A stretch of 8,511 nucleotides of DNA. Origin: Gemmatimonadota bacterium (lineage in GTDB: Bacteria > Gemmatimonadota > Gemmatimonadetes > Longimicrobiales > UBA6960). Positions 1 to 6,470 of this stretch are shown piece after piece. The stretch spans positions 1 through 8,511 of the forward strand of contig JAHWKH010000083.1 in NCBI GenBank assembly GCA_019347995.1. Reading direction: 5' to 3'. How positions within the stretch are numbered: position 1 is the stretch's first letter; the number at the start of each line of letters is the position of its first letter. The notes under the pieces are model-generated. The model saw only the letters and a list, made by a program, of their open reading frames with translations. It was not told the DNA's origin and made no database searches. Both the position numbers and the translations under genes were made by a program.

Positions 1-279
1 GAGGTCGTGGAAGAGGGGCCAGAGGGTGCGGTTCGAGAACCCCCGGTAGTAGCCGTCGGCGTCGTCCGGGTCCAGGCGGACGGCGTGGAGGTCGGCCTCG
101 AAGCCCTCGACGCGGGCCGGGACGTCCGTATCGCCCCCGTCCCAGCCGACCCACGCGCCCGGCCGCCGGGCCATGACCGGACGGAGGGCCGTCGTCATGC
201 CGCCCGCCGAGGGCACCCACCGGTCCCGGTCGCGGGACACGGGGAGTCGGTTCGCGACGACCACCAGGCGACGTCCCAC
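1..279 (-). CDS. otsA: Trehalose-6-phosphate synthase, N-terminal fragment (runs off window start)
   Basis: OtsA is a GT20 glycosyltransferase that transfers glucose from a nucleotide sugar to glucose-6-phosphate, giving trehalose-6-phosphate in the cytoplasm. The minus-strand translation begins MGRRLVVVANRLPVS and continues with SAGGMTTAL, WVGWDG and DGYYRGFSNRTLWPLFHDL. These match the conserved N-terminal lobe of the family: the RLVVVSNRLP strand with its phosphate-contacting Arg, the SAGG loop, and the YY-x-GFSN-x-x-LWPLFH block carrying the substrate-contacting Tyr and Trp. Only 93 codons of a roughly 460-500-residue protein are present, and the frame is open to base 1. The only plausible start is GTG at 279-277, because an in-frame stop lies upstream at 351-349. 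No clear Shine-Dalgarno precedes this GTG. The gene abuts the coding sequence of a divergent neighbour, which is abnormal (see findings). The family assignment is secure; the native context is not. Confidence 0.87.
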   Translation of the reverse strand, partial: MGRRLVVVANRLPVSRDRDRWVPSAGGMTTALRPVMARRPGAWVGWDGGDTDVPARVEGFEADLHAVRLDPDDADGYYRGFSNRTLWPLFHDL

Positions 280-306
280 GCGGGCGCGCCCTACCCGAGG
301 ATCTCG
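280..306. other. Abrupt junction between divergent otsA and truncated VCBS gene
   Basis: Minus-strand otsA coding ends at its GTG (279), and plus-strand FG-GAP coding is recognisable from about 300 to 306. This leaves at most about 25 bases between two divergent reading frames, with no promoter, ribosome-binding site or start codon for the plus-strand gene. In frame 1, bases 280-303 read AGAPYPRI. Frame 3 from 306 reads VDGDGDVYLLGE. A VCBS protein could plausibly read YPRI-(L)VDGDGD, so a one-base indel near 300-306 is possible but unproven. The join is either an assembly chimera or a real deletion. Confidence 0.5.
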
Positions 307-1775
307 TCGACGGGGACGGCGACGTCTACCTGCTGGGGGAGTCGAAGTTCAGCCTGATCCGGGTGTGGGAGAACACCGGGGACTTCGAGTTCCGCGCCTG
401 GGCCGACACGCTGCGCGACGCTTCCGGCGCGGCGATCTTCTCCGACCGCCAGAACATTTCCAACGCGCTCGACCTCGACTGCGACGGCCGGCTGGACCTG
501 ATGATCGGCCGGCTGGACGGCACCGTCTCCCGCTACGAGGCGACGAAGCTCCAGGGCGAGGGGGTGCCCACCTTCGAGCTCCTCGACGACACCTTCGAGG
601 AGATCCGGATCGTGGCCCAGATCACACCCAGCGCCCGCCACGGAGCGAACACGCTCGTCTTCCACGACGCCGACGGGGACGACGATCCCGACCTCTTCTG
701 GGGCGACTTCTTCGAGCCGGGGCTGCTCCTCATCGAAAACCGGGGCACGTGCGACGCCCCGGACCTCACGGGCGCGCCGCAGCCGTTTCCCCTCCACGAC
801 CCGGTGAGGACCAGCGGCTACAACGCGCCGACCTTCGGCGACGTCGACGGCGACGGCGGGCTGGACCTCCTGATGGGGGTGCTGGGCGGCGCCTTCAACG
901 CCAACGCCACGACGGCCGACAACCTCCTGTACTTCGAGCAGGTCGAGGGCCGCTACGAGCTCCGCACCCGCCGCTATCTCACCCAGATCGACGTGGGCAG
1001 CGAGGCAACGCCGGCCGTCCTCGACCTGGACGGCGACGGCGACCCGGACCTCGTCGTCTCCAACAAGATCGACCCCGACGACCTGTCCACGTCACGCCTC
1101 CACGTCCTCGAGAACACAGGGGCGTCGGGGGATCCGGCCTTCCGCCTGGGGGGAACCCTGGACGTGCGGGGAGCCTATCACAACGCCCCGGCCTTCGGCG
1201 ACCTGGACGGCGACGGCCGCCCCGACCTCGTTCTCGGCACGTGGCGCGACGAGCTGCGCTACCTCCGCAACGAGGCCGGACCCGACGGGAGCGTGCGCTT
1301 CGCCATGGTCGACAGCGCCTTCGTGACGCTCACCCGGGGAAGCAACGCCACGCCGGCCCTGGGCGACCTGGACGGCGACGGCGACCTGGACCTGCTGGTG
1401 GGCGAGTCGTCGGGTCACATCAACTTCTACAGGAACGAAGGAAGCCCGTCTTCGCCGCGCTTCGTGCTGGTGAGCGACGAATGGGGCGGCATCAAGGCGG
1501 AGCGGCGCAGCGTCCCGGCCCTGGCGGACTGGGACCGCGACGGTAACCTGGACCTTCTCCTGGGCAGCGAACGGGAAGGCGTCCGGCTGTTCCTGGGCGA
1601 GGGCGCGGCGCAGGAGCCGCGGTTCGTCGAGACGGACCGGCTGCTGCCTCCCGACCGGGCGCCCGCGTACAGCGCGCCGCTCCCGGTCGATCTCGACGGA
1701 GACGGCGACCTGGACCTGATGGTGGGCGGCGTGGGGGGTGGTTTGTACTACTTCGAACGGGCGGGCGCGCCATGA
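300..1775 (+). CDS. VCBS/FG-GAP repeat protein, 5'-truncated
   Basis: This is a probable extracellular or surface calcium-binding beta-propeller protein; its ligand cannot be told. The 491 codons up to TGA 1773-1775 hold about nine FG-GAP/VCBS calcium-loop motifs of the form D-x-DGDG-x-x-DL-hydrophobic-G. Counting from base 300 as residue 1, they begin near residues 3, 58 (DLDCDGRLD), 123, 181, 242, 301, 356, 410 (DWDRDGNLD) and 464. Several are followed by an ENTG, RNEG or FERAG turn, as in VCBS propellers. The longer DWDRDG and DADGDDD variants keep the acidic calcium ligands. No signal peptide or credible start is present. GTG at 363 is the first start-like codon in frame, but coding similarity extends upstream of it to about 300, so the true N-terminus is missing. 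A 67-base gap separates it from the next co-directional gene, and I see no terminator there, so co-transcription is possible. Confidence 0.8.
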   Translation, partial: DLVDGDGDVYLLGESKFSLIRVWENTGDFEFRAWADTLRDASGAAIFSDRQNISNALDLDCDGRLDLMIGRLDGTVSRYEATKLQGEGVPTFELLDDTFEEIRIVAQITPSARHGANTLVFHDADGDDDPDLFWGDFFEPGLLLIENRGTCDAPDLTGAPQPFPLHDPVRTSGYNAPTFGDVDGDGGLDLLMGVLGGAFNANATTADNLLYFEQVEGRYELRTRRYLTQIDVGSEATPAVLDLDGDGDPDLVVSNKIDPDDLSTSRLHVLENTGASGDPAFRLGGTLDVRGAYHNAPAFGDLDGDGRPDLVLGTWRDELRYLRNEAGPDGSVRFAMVDSAFVTLTRGSNATPALGDLDGDGDLDLLVGESSGHINFYRNEGSPSSPRFVLVSDEWGGIKAERRSVPALADWDRDGNLDLLLGSEREGVRLFLGEGAAQEPRFVETDRLLPPDRAPAYSAPLPVDLDGDGDLDLMVGGVGGGLYYFERAGAP

Positions 1776-1828
1776 GCCACGGTGGCGGTGCCCTCGAGTG
1801 CCCAGCACGACGACGGTGGCGGACCGAC

Positions 1829-1834
1829 GGGGAG
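1829..1834 (+). promoter_or_regulatory. Shine-Dalgarno fixing the ATG at 1843
   Basis: GGGGAG lies 8 bases before ATG 1843, good spacing for a ribosome-binding site. Translation from 1843 begins directly with a signal peptide. This favours 1843 over the in-frame GTG at 1738, which lies inside the preceding gene and would add 35 residues unlike a signal sequence. Confidence 0.7.
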
Positions 1835-1842
1835 AAGAGCCG

Positions 1843-4236
1843 ATGAGGAGAACGAGACTGTCCATGGCGGTGGCGGCGATGGCCGTCCTGCTGCCGGCCC
1901 TGCCGCTGGAGGCGCAGCAGTTCGGTGCCGCGGCGGCGGTGAGCGGCGATGTCGTGCTGGTGTCGGAGCCCATGAACCAGGACGGCCCGGCGCAGGTGCA
2001 CGTGTATCGGCGCGCCGGCGACGATTGGATCGAGGAGGGAACGCTCCAGCGCCCGGAAGGCGGCGAGGAGATCGACTACTTCGGCCGCTTCCTGGCCATC
2101 GAGGGCGACGAGCTCTTCGTGGGCGGGACCACCTTCGACGACACGACGGGTGCCGTGTGGCGCTTCCGCCGGGCCGGCGACGGCTGGGATTTCGTGGACC
2201 ACATCCGTCCCGCCGACGTGGGACCGGGGGATTCCTTCGGCCGCGCCGGCGTCGTGGAGGACGGGCTCTTCTTCGTGAGCTCCCTCGGCCACATGGGCAC
2301 GGGAGCGGTGTGGGTCTTCCGGCAGGAGGGCGACCGCTGGGTGGAGGAGGCCAAGCTCCTCCCCGAGAACGGCCCCGAGGGCCACTTCTTCGGGTGGTCG
2401 ATGGCGTACGACGGCGAGGGCGACCGCCTGCTGGTGGGCGCCATGACCCAGCAGACCCAGAACCGCGGGGCCGTGCACGTCTTCCGCCGCGAGGGACCGG
2501 GACAGTGGACGCAGGAGGCCGCGCTCGATCCGGGTGAAGACGCGCCCGCCGGCCTCCAGTTCGGTGCCGCCGTGGCGTGGCTGGACGGCCTGGCCCTGGT
2601 CGGCGCCCCCGGCGCCGACGGCTTCGCCGGCGCGGTGCAGGTGTTCGAGCGGAACGCCATGACCAACGCCTGGAGCCCGGGGTTGACCCTGACCGCCCAC
2701 GACCGCCAGGAGGGCGCCGGCTTCGGCGCGTCCGTGGCGCCCGCCGAGGGCGGGCTGTGGGTGGGCGCGCCCGCCGCGGACCGCGCGGGGCGCGTGTACG
2801 CGATGGGCTACGACCCCGCCTCGGGCCGGTTCACCGACGTCCGCAAGATGGGCGGCCTGGACCAGGACGTGGGTGACCAGTTCGGCGCCACGGTGGCCCT
2901 GGGCGACGACGTCGCCGTGGTGGGCCAGGTGGGCGACGACTTCAACATGGGCTCGGCCATCATCTTGGGCCGACGCACCGGCGAGTGGCGCGCCCAGGCG
3001 AAGGTGATGGGCGAAACCCCCGCCGCCCTGCCCGCCCTCACCGGCGAGGACGTGGCCTGCCAGGGGGGCGAGGCCGACCAGTTCCCCTGCGACAACGTGG
3101 ACATCGTCTCGTTCCTGCCGGTGCAGGCCATCGGCGGAGGCCGCGGCGCCGAGACCAACGACGTGTGGGGCTGGACCGACCCGGAGACGGGCCGGGAGAT
3201 CGCCATCGTGGGCCGCACGGACGGGACGGCGTTCATCGACATCACCGACGCCAACCGGCCGGTCTACCTGGGCAACCTGCCCAAGACGCCGGGATCGCGC
3301 GGCAACGCCTGGCGTGACATCAAGGTCTTCGAGAACCACGCCTACGTGGTGGCCGACGGCGCCCTCGACCACGGCATGCAGGTGTTCGACCTGACCCGCC
3401 TGCGCGACGTGCGGAGCCCCCCGGCCACCTTCGAGCCCGACGTTCTCTACGAGGGCATCGCCAGCGCCCACAACATCGTGATCAACGAGGAGACGGGCTT
3501 CGCGTACGCCGTCGGCGCCAACAGCGGCGGCGAGACGTGCGGCGGCGCGCTCCACATCATCGACATCAACGAGCCGAAGGATCCCACCTTCGTGGGCTGC
3601 TTCGCGGACACGCGCACCGGCCGCGCCGGCACCGGCTACTCCCACGACGCCCAGTGCTTCGTCTACGACGGGCCCGACCGGGAGCACGCCGGCAAGGAGA
3701 TCTGCTTCGGCTCCAACGAGACGGCGCTGGCCATCTCCGACGTGAGCGACAAGGAGAACCCGGTGGCCATCTCGGCGGCCGACTACCCCAACGTCGGGTA
3801 CGCCCACCAGGGCTGGATCACGCCGGACCACCGCTACTTCTTCATGAACGATGAGGGCGACGAGTCCAATGCCGTCCAGTCGGGCCAGCCCATGGAGGGC
3901 ACCCGCACCCTCGTCTGGGACGTCGAAGACCTGGACGACCCCATCATGGTGAAGGAGCACTTCGGGGAGACGTTCACGATCGACCACAACCTGTACATCA
4001 AGGACGACCTGATGTACCAGTCGAACTACGTGAGCGGCCTGCGCATCCTGGACATCAGCGATCCGCTGAATCCGCGGGAGGTCGGCTACCTCGACACGGT
4101 GCCGTGGAGCGAGGAGGTCGAGTTCGACGGCTCCTGGAGCAACTACCCGTACTTCCAGAGCGGCACGATCGTGGTGTCCAGCGGCAGGGAAGGCATCTTC
4201 TTCCTGAAGTACAACCCGCCGAACCTGATCCCGTAG
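1843..4236 (+). CDS. Secreted two-propeller protein: seven FG-GAP repeats plus choice-of-anchor B (LVIVD) domain
   Basis: A complete exported protein of 797 residues, probably a surface or extracellular binding scaffold; no enzymatic motif is visible. Residues 1-24 form a Sec signal peptide: basic MRRTR, a hydrophobic AVAAMAVLLPAL core, then LEA before QQ. Residues 26-390 hold seven repeats of about 45-55 residues, each with an FG-x-x-hydrophobic start, a hydrophobic VG-type strand and a GAV-x-VF-R strand (near 27, 80, 132, 183, 240, 294 and 347). This fits an integrin-alpha-like seven-bladed FG-GAP propeller. Residues 400-797 match the choice-of-anchor B family, with LVIVD-like strands such as GTAFIDITDANRPVYLGNLP (461-480), HIIDINEPKDPTFVGCF (571-587), ISDVSDKENPVAI (631-643) and LRILDISDPLNPREVGYLD (733-751). 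Conserved SAHNIVIN (541-548), YSHDAQCFVY (599-608), YAHQGW (653-658) and IDHNLYI (713-719) blocks supply His residues. Cysteines at 406, 416, 566, 586, 605 and 621 suggest disulfides. I see no C-terminal sorting signal. It follows the VCBS gene and ends before a strong terminator. Confidence 0.9.
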   Translation: MRRTRLSMAVAAMAVLLPALPLEAQQFGAAAAVSGDVVLVSEPMNQDGPAQVHVYRRAGDDWIEEGTLQRPEGGEEIDYFGRFLAIEGDELFVGGTTFDDTTGAVWRFRRAGDGWDFVDHIRPADVGPGDSFGRAGVVEDGLFFVSSLGHMGTGAVWVFRQEGDRWVEEAKLLPENGPEGHFFGWSMAYDGEGDRLLVGAMTQQTQNRGAVHVFRREGPGQWTQEAALDPGEDAPAGLQFGAAVAWLDGLALVGAPGADGFAGAVQVFERNAMTNAWSPGLTLTAHDRQEGAGFGASVAPAEGGLWVGAPAADRAGRVYAMGYDPASGRFTDVRKMGGLDQDVGDQFGATVALGDDVAVVGQVGDDFNMGSAIILGRRTGEWRAQAKVMGETPAALPALTGEDVACQGGEADQFPCDNVDIVSFLPVQAIGGGRGAETNDVWGWTDPETGREIAIVGRTDGTAFIDITDANRPVYLGNLPKTPGSRGNAWRDIKVFENHAYVVADGALDHGMQVFDLTRLRDVRSPPATFEPDVLYEGIASAHNIVINEETGFAYAVGANSGGETCGGALHIIDINEPKDPTFVGCFADTRTGRAGTGYSHDAQCFVYDGPDREHAGKEICFGSNETALAISDVSDKENPVAISAADYPNVGYAHQGWITPDHRYFFMNDEGDESNAVQSGQPMEGTRTLVWDVEDLDDPIMVKEHFGETFTIDHNLYIKDDLMYQSNYVSGLRILDISDPLNPREVGYLDTVPWSEEVEFDGSWSNYPYFQSGTIVVSSGREGIFFLKYNPPNLIP

Positions 4237-4261
4237 CGGGACACGCCGCCGGTTGACGAAT

Positions 4262-4295
4262 GAAGGGGGAGGGGCCGCCGAGCCCCTCCCCCTTC
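4262..4295. terminator. Bidirectional intrinsic-type terminator between convergent genes
   Basis: A perfect 14-bp inverted repeat, arms 4262-4275 (GAAGGGGGAGGGGC) and 4282-4295, encloses a 6-base loop. It lies 25 bases after the stop of the two-propeller gene and 31 bases after the stop of the convergent serine hydrolase gene. Neither side has a long T-tract, but the arms include AA/TT next to the GC stem, so the element could work in both directions. I infer termination from position and stem strength; the repeat itself is directly visible. Confidence 0.8.
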
Positions 4296-4326
4296 GTGCG
4301 TCCTCGTGCGCGACGCCTGCTTCCCC

Positions 4327-5769
4327 TCAGTCGCTTTCGGGGAACGCCTTGAGCACCTCGCGCGTCAGGTCCCAGCGGTCGAACCCCTGGCGGCCGTAGT
4401 CCAGGCCGCGCCGCACGATCACCAGGTCGTGGGACGGCACGATGATCACGAACTGCCCGCGGTTGCCGGCGGTGGAGTACGCGTCCGGGGGAACGTCGCC
4501 CTTGCGGTCGTCGGGCACCAGCCAGAACTGCCCCCCGTAGAAGTTGCCCGAGCGGGCCGTCGAGGGCGCCGGGGTGCGGACGAAGTCGATCCACGCCTCG
4601 GAGAGGAGGCGCTCGCCGTTCCACACGCCCCCCTGCTCGTAGAGCATGCCGACGCGCGCCAGGTCGCGGGCGTTCGTGTAGACCTGGCTGCTGAGGATGA
4701 AGTCGCCGAAGCGGTCGGTGCTCAGCAGCGTGTTGCGCATCCCGATGCGGTCCAGCAGGGCGCGCCTGGGAAACTCGAGGTCCGTGCGCTCGTCTCCCAG
4801 GACCTTCTTCATCTTGTGGACGGCCAGCAGAGTCTCGGAGTTCTCGTAGTCCCAGTAGGTACCCGGCTCGCGGATCAGGGCCCGGTCCAGGGCGAGCCTG
4901 ACCGAGCTCGCCCCGGCCCAGTAACCCAATCCCGAGCCCGTGGCGTACTCGAGGCCCGCGTTGTCGATGGGGTAGAGGCCGCTGGACATGTTGAGCACGT
5001 GCCGCAGCGTGATCGCCTGACGGGGATCCGTCTCCGGCGACGCCACGCGGGGCAGCCAGGCCAGGTCCAGGGGCTCGTCCAGGTGCATGCGCCCCTCGTC
5101 CACGAGCATGCCCACCAGCGTGGCCGCGATGCTCTTCGCGGTCGACCACGTGCGGGTGCGCGTGCCCACGTCGAAGCCGGGGGCATACCGCTCGTGCACG
5201 ATCCGGCCCCGGTGGACGACCAGGAGGCTCAGGGTCACCTGCTCCGGCGACTCCCGCTCGAAGGCCCAGTCCGAGGCGGCCTGGAGCGCGCGCGCGTCCA
5301 CGCCGGCGGGCAGAGGCGACCGCTCGACCCGGTCGCCGTCCGGCCACGGGATGGTGGCGGGATCGCCCGGAGGCGGAGGCATGTCGATGGAGGGCAGCGC
5401 CTCGATGTCCTCGAAGGTCTGGTCCGGGGCCATGATCACACAGCCGATCCCCTCGCGGAAGGCGGCGCGCATGACGGGCGTGGCGCGCCCCGGCACCCCG
5501 ATGGCCACCGCCTTCCGTTCCCGGTCGATGCGGTAGTCGCCGCCCCGGGGCGTCCCCACCGGCTGGGGGAAGAACGCCAGCTCCCGCTCGTAGACCTGCT
5601 CCAGGGTGCGCCCGGACGTGAACAGGCCGTTGCACGTGAGGATCGCCTGCTGCCCGTACCGGACCATGTCGCGCTGGGGCCGCCACAGGTCGAAGGTCTC
5701 CTCCTGGGCGAGGGAGGGCGCCGGCAGCATGAGCAGGAGGAGGGCGAGCACCGCGGGCGCTCTGGTCAT
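4327..5769 (-). CDS. Secreted serine hydrolase, class C beta-lactamase / penicillin-binding-protein fold (COG1680-like)
   Basis: A complete 480-residue exported hydrolase. The family cleaves amide or ester bonds (beta-lactams, D-amino-acid peptides, esters, 6-aminohexanoate oligomers) through an acylated serine; the real substrate is not predictable. Residues 1-21 are a signal peptide (MTRAPAVLALLLLMLPAPSL, then A before QEE). Residues 22 to about 150 form an N-terminal extension with two Cys (46, 110) that may pair. The catalytic domain follows from about 155. The Ser-x-x-Lys motif is S209-T-A-K212 in TWSTAKS, giving nucleophile S209 and base K212. The second motif is Y308-E-N310 in WDYENSE. 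In place of a canonical KTG there is TAGNRGQFV (433-441), close to the G-x-GGQ third motif of the esterase/NylB-like branch, so an esterase or amidase is at least as likely as a true beta-lactamase. Start ATG 5769-5767 is chosen because the signal peptide begins there; its Shine-Dalgarno is weak. It diverges from the Ior-like genes and converges on the propeller gene. Confidence 0.88.
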   Translation of the reverse strand: MTRAPAVLALLLLMLPAPSLAQEETFDLWRPQRDMVRYGQQAILTCNGLFTSGRTLEQVYERELAFFPQPVGTPRGGDYRIDRERKAVAIGVPGRATPVMRAAFREGIGCVIMAPDQTFEDIEALPSIDMPPPPGDPATIPWPDGDRVERSPLPAGVDARALQAASDWAFERESPEQVTLSLLVVHRGRIVHERYAPGFDVGTRTRTWSTAKSIAATLVGMLVDEGRMHLDEPLDLAWLPRVASPETDPRQAITLRHVLNMSSGLYPIDNAGLEYATGSGLGYWAGASSVRLALDRALIREPGTYWDYENSETLLAVHKMKKVLGDERTDLEFPRRALLDRIGMRNTLLSTDRFGDFILSSQVYTNARDLARVGMLYEQGGVWNGERLLSEAWIDFVRTPAPSTARSGNFYGGQFWLVPDDRKGDVPPDAYSTAGNRGQFVIIVPSHDLVIVRRGLDYGRQGFDRWDLTREVLKAFPESD

Positions 5770-5951
5770 GGGTCGGTCCGGTTGAGACGGCGGGGCGCGG
5801 AGGTGTCGCCCATTCTAGGGCGTCGGACGCGGGAGGCGCGAGGGCGGTGCGGTGATCGTCGCCGCGGCGACCGCACTGGCGCGTCGGGCGCGAAATGCCC
5901 AATCTGAGGGTCTCCGCCCCGCCCCATTCCTTCCGACGAGCGGCTTCAACC
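5770..5951. promoter_or_regulatory. Divergent intergenic region with a 12-bp perfect palindrome
   Basis: These 182 bases separate the starts of the serine hydrolase gene (minus) and the [2Fe-2S] subunit gene (plus), so promoters for both should lie here. I cannot point to convincing -35/-10 boxes in this GC-rich DNA. The visible structure is TCGCCGCGGCGA at 5859-5870, a perfect palindrome. It is flanked by GTGCGG (5847-5852) and CCGCAC (5871-5876), which extend the dyad with a 6-base bulge on one side. It could be a transcription-factor operator, but GC-rich palindromes also arise by chance. Confidence 0.35.
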
Positions 5952-6470
5952 ATGATGGTCACGTTCCGGGTCAACGGAAGATCCGCCACGGTGGACGTTC
6001 CCGCCGACATGCCCCTCCTGTGGGTCCTGCGCGACGAGCTGGACCTCAAGGGCACCAAGTTCGGCTGCGGGATCTCGCGCTGCGGCGCCTGCACGGTCCA
6101 CGTCGACGGCAGGATGCGACGCTCCTGCATCACGCGGATCTCGACCGTGGAGGGCTCCGACGTGCGGACCATCGAGGGCCTCTCACCCGACGGCACCCAC
6201 GCCCTGCAGCGGGCATGGGAGGAGCTCGACGTGCCCCAGTGCGGCTACTGCCAGGCGGGCCAGCTCATGGCGGCGGCGGCGCTCTTGGAGCGCACGCCCA
6301 ACCCCACCGACGAGGACATCGACCAGGCGATGAACGGCAACCTCTGCCGCTGCGCCACCTACCTCCGCATCCGGCAGGGGATCCACCGTGCCGCCTCCCT
6401 CACCGCGGCCGACCCGCGGCAGGGCGGGCCGGCTCCGTCGTCCGGGGCGGGCGCCGAGGAGGCCTCATGA
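5952..6470 (+). CDS. [2Fe-2S]-binding small subunit of an IorA/xanthine-dehydrogenase-family molybdenum hydroxylase
   Basis: This is the electron-transfer subunit that passes electrons from the molybdenum site of the large subunit through two [2Fe-2S] clusters. It has 172 residues, slightly longer than typical IorA-type subunits because of a low-complexity Pro/Ala/Gly tail after about 150. The plant-ferredoxin-type cluster has Cys39, Cys44, Cys47 and Cys59 ([14 protein letters not shown], then RRSC). The second, xanthine-dehydrogenase-type cluster has Cys97, Cys100, Cys132 and Cys134 (QCGYCQAG and NLCRCATY). All eight ligands are present. The adjacent ATGs at 5952 and 5955 are both possible starts. 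An upstream ATG at 5895 would add 19 residues outside the family's usual beginning, MVTFRVNG, so I reject it. No signal peptide is present. The stop codon overlaps the start of the large-subunit gene (ATGA), so the two are translationally coupled. Confidence 0.92.
   Translation: MMVTFRVNGRSATVDVPADMPLLWVLRDELDLKGTKFGCGISRCGACTVHVDGRMRRSCITRISTVEGSDVRTIEGLSPDGTHALQRAWEELDVPQCGYCQAGQLMAAAALLERTPNPTDEDIDQAMNGNLCRCATYLRIRQGIHRAASLTAADPRQGGPAPSSGAGAEEAS
6456..6462 (+). promoter_or_regulatory. Shine-Dalgarno for the large-subunit gene, inside the small-subunit gene
   Basis: GAGGAGG lies 4 bases before ATG 6467, within the last codons of the small-subunit gene. With the ATGA stop/start overlap at 6467-6470 it supports coupled translation and argues for the 6467 start over the later ATG at 6542. 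Confidence 0.65.

Noticed and set aside
363..1775. Repeated GACGGCGACGG-type words across the VCBS gene as a DNA repeat or CRISPR-like array
   Set aside because: Spacing is irregular, and the words encode the DGDG calcium loops of FG-GAP motifs. They are protein-level repeats.
1776..1842. Terminator or second promoter between the VCBS and two-propeller genes
   Set aside because: Only a weak GCCAC/GTGGC dyad and a repeated ACGGTGGCGG word are present, with no stable stem plus T-tract and no clear -35/-10 pair.
1492..3987. An 831-codon open frame antisense to the two-propeller gene
   Set aside because: It is rich in Val, Ala, His, Arg and Gly with no recognisable domain. It is the expected antisense shadow of high-GC codon usage over a gene with a clear signal peptide and two families of repeats.
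4055..6196. A 713-codon minus-strand frame and a 533-codon plus-strand frame (4306-5907) over the serine hydrolase locus
   Set aside because: Both are Arg/Pro/Gly/Ala-rich shadows overlapping a hydrolase with an intact signal peptide and active-site motifs. They also read through the terminator or the intergenic region.
5852..6466. N-terminal extension of the large subunit by reading from GTG 5852
   Set aside because: This stretch is out of frame with, and overlapped by, the well-supported [2Fe-2S] subunit gene. The real start is at 6467 with GAGGAGG.
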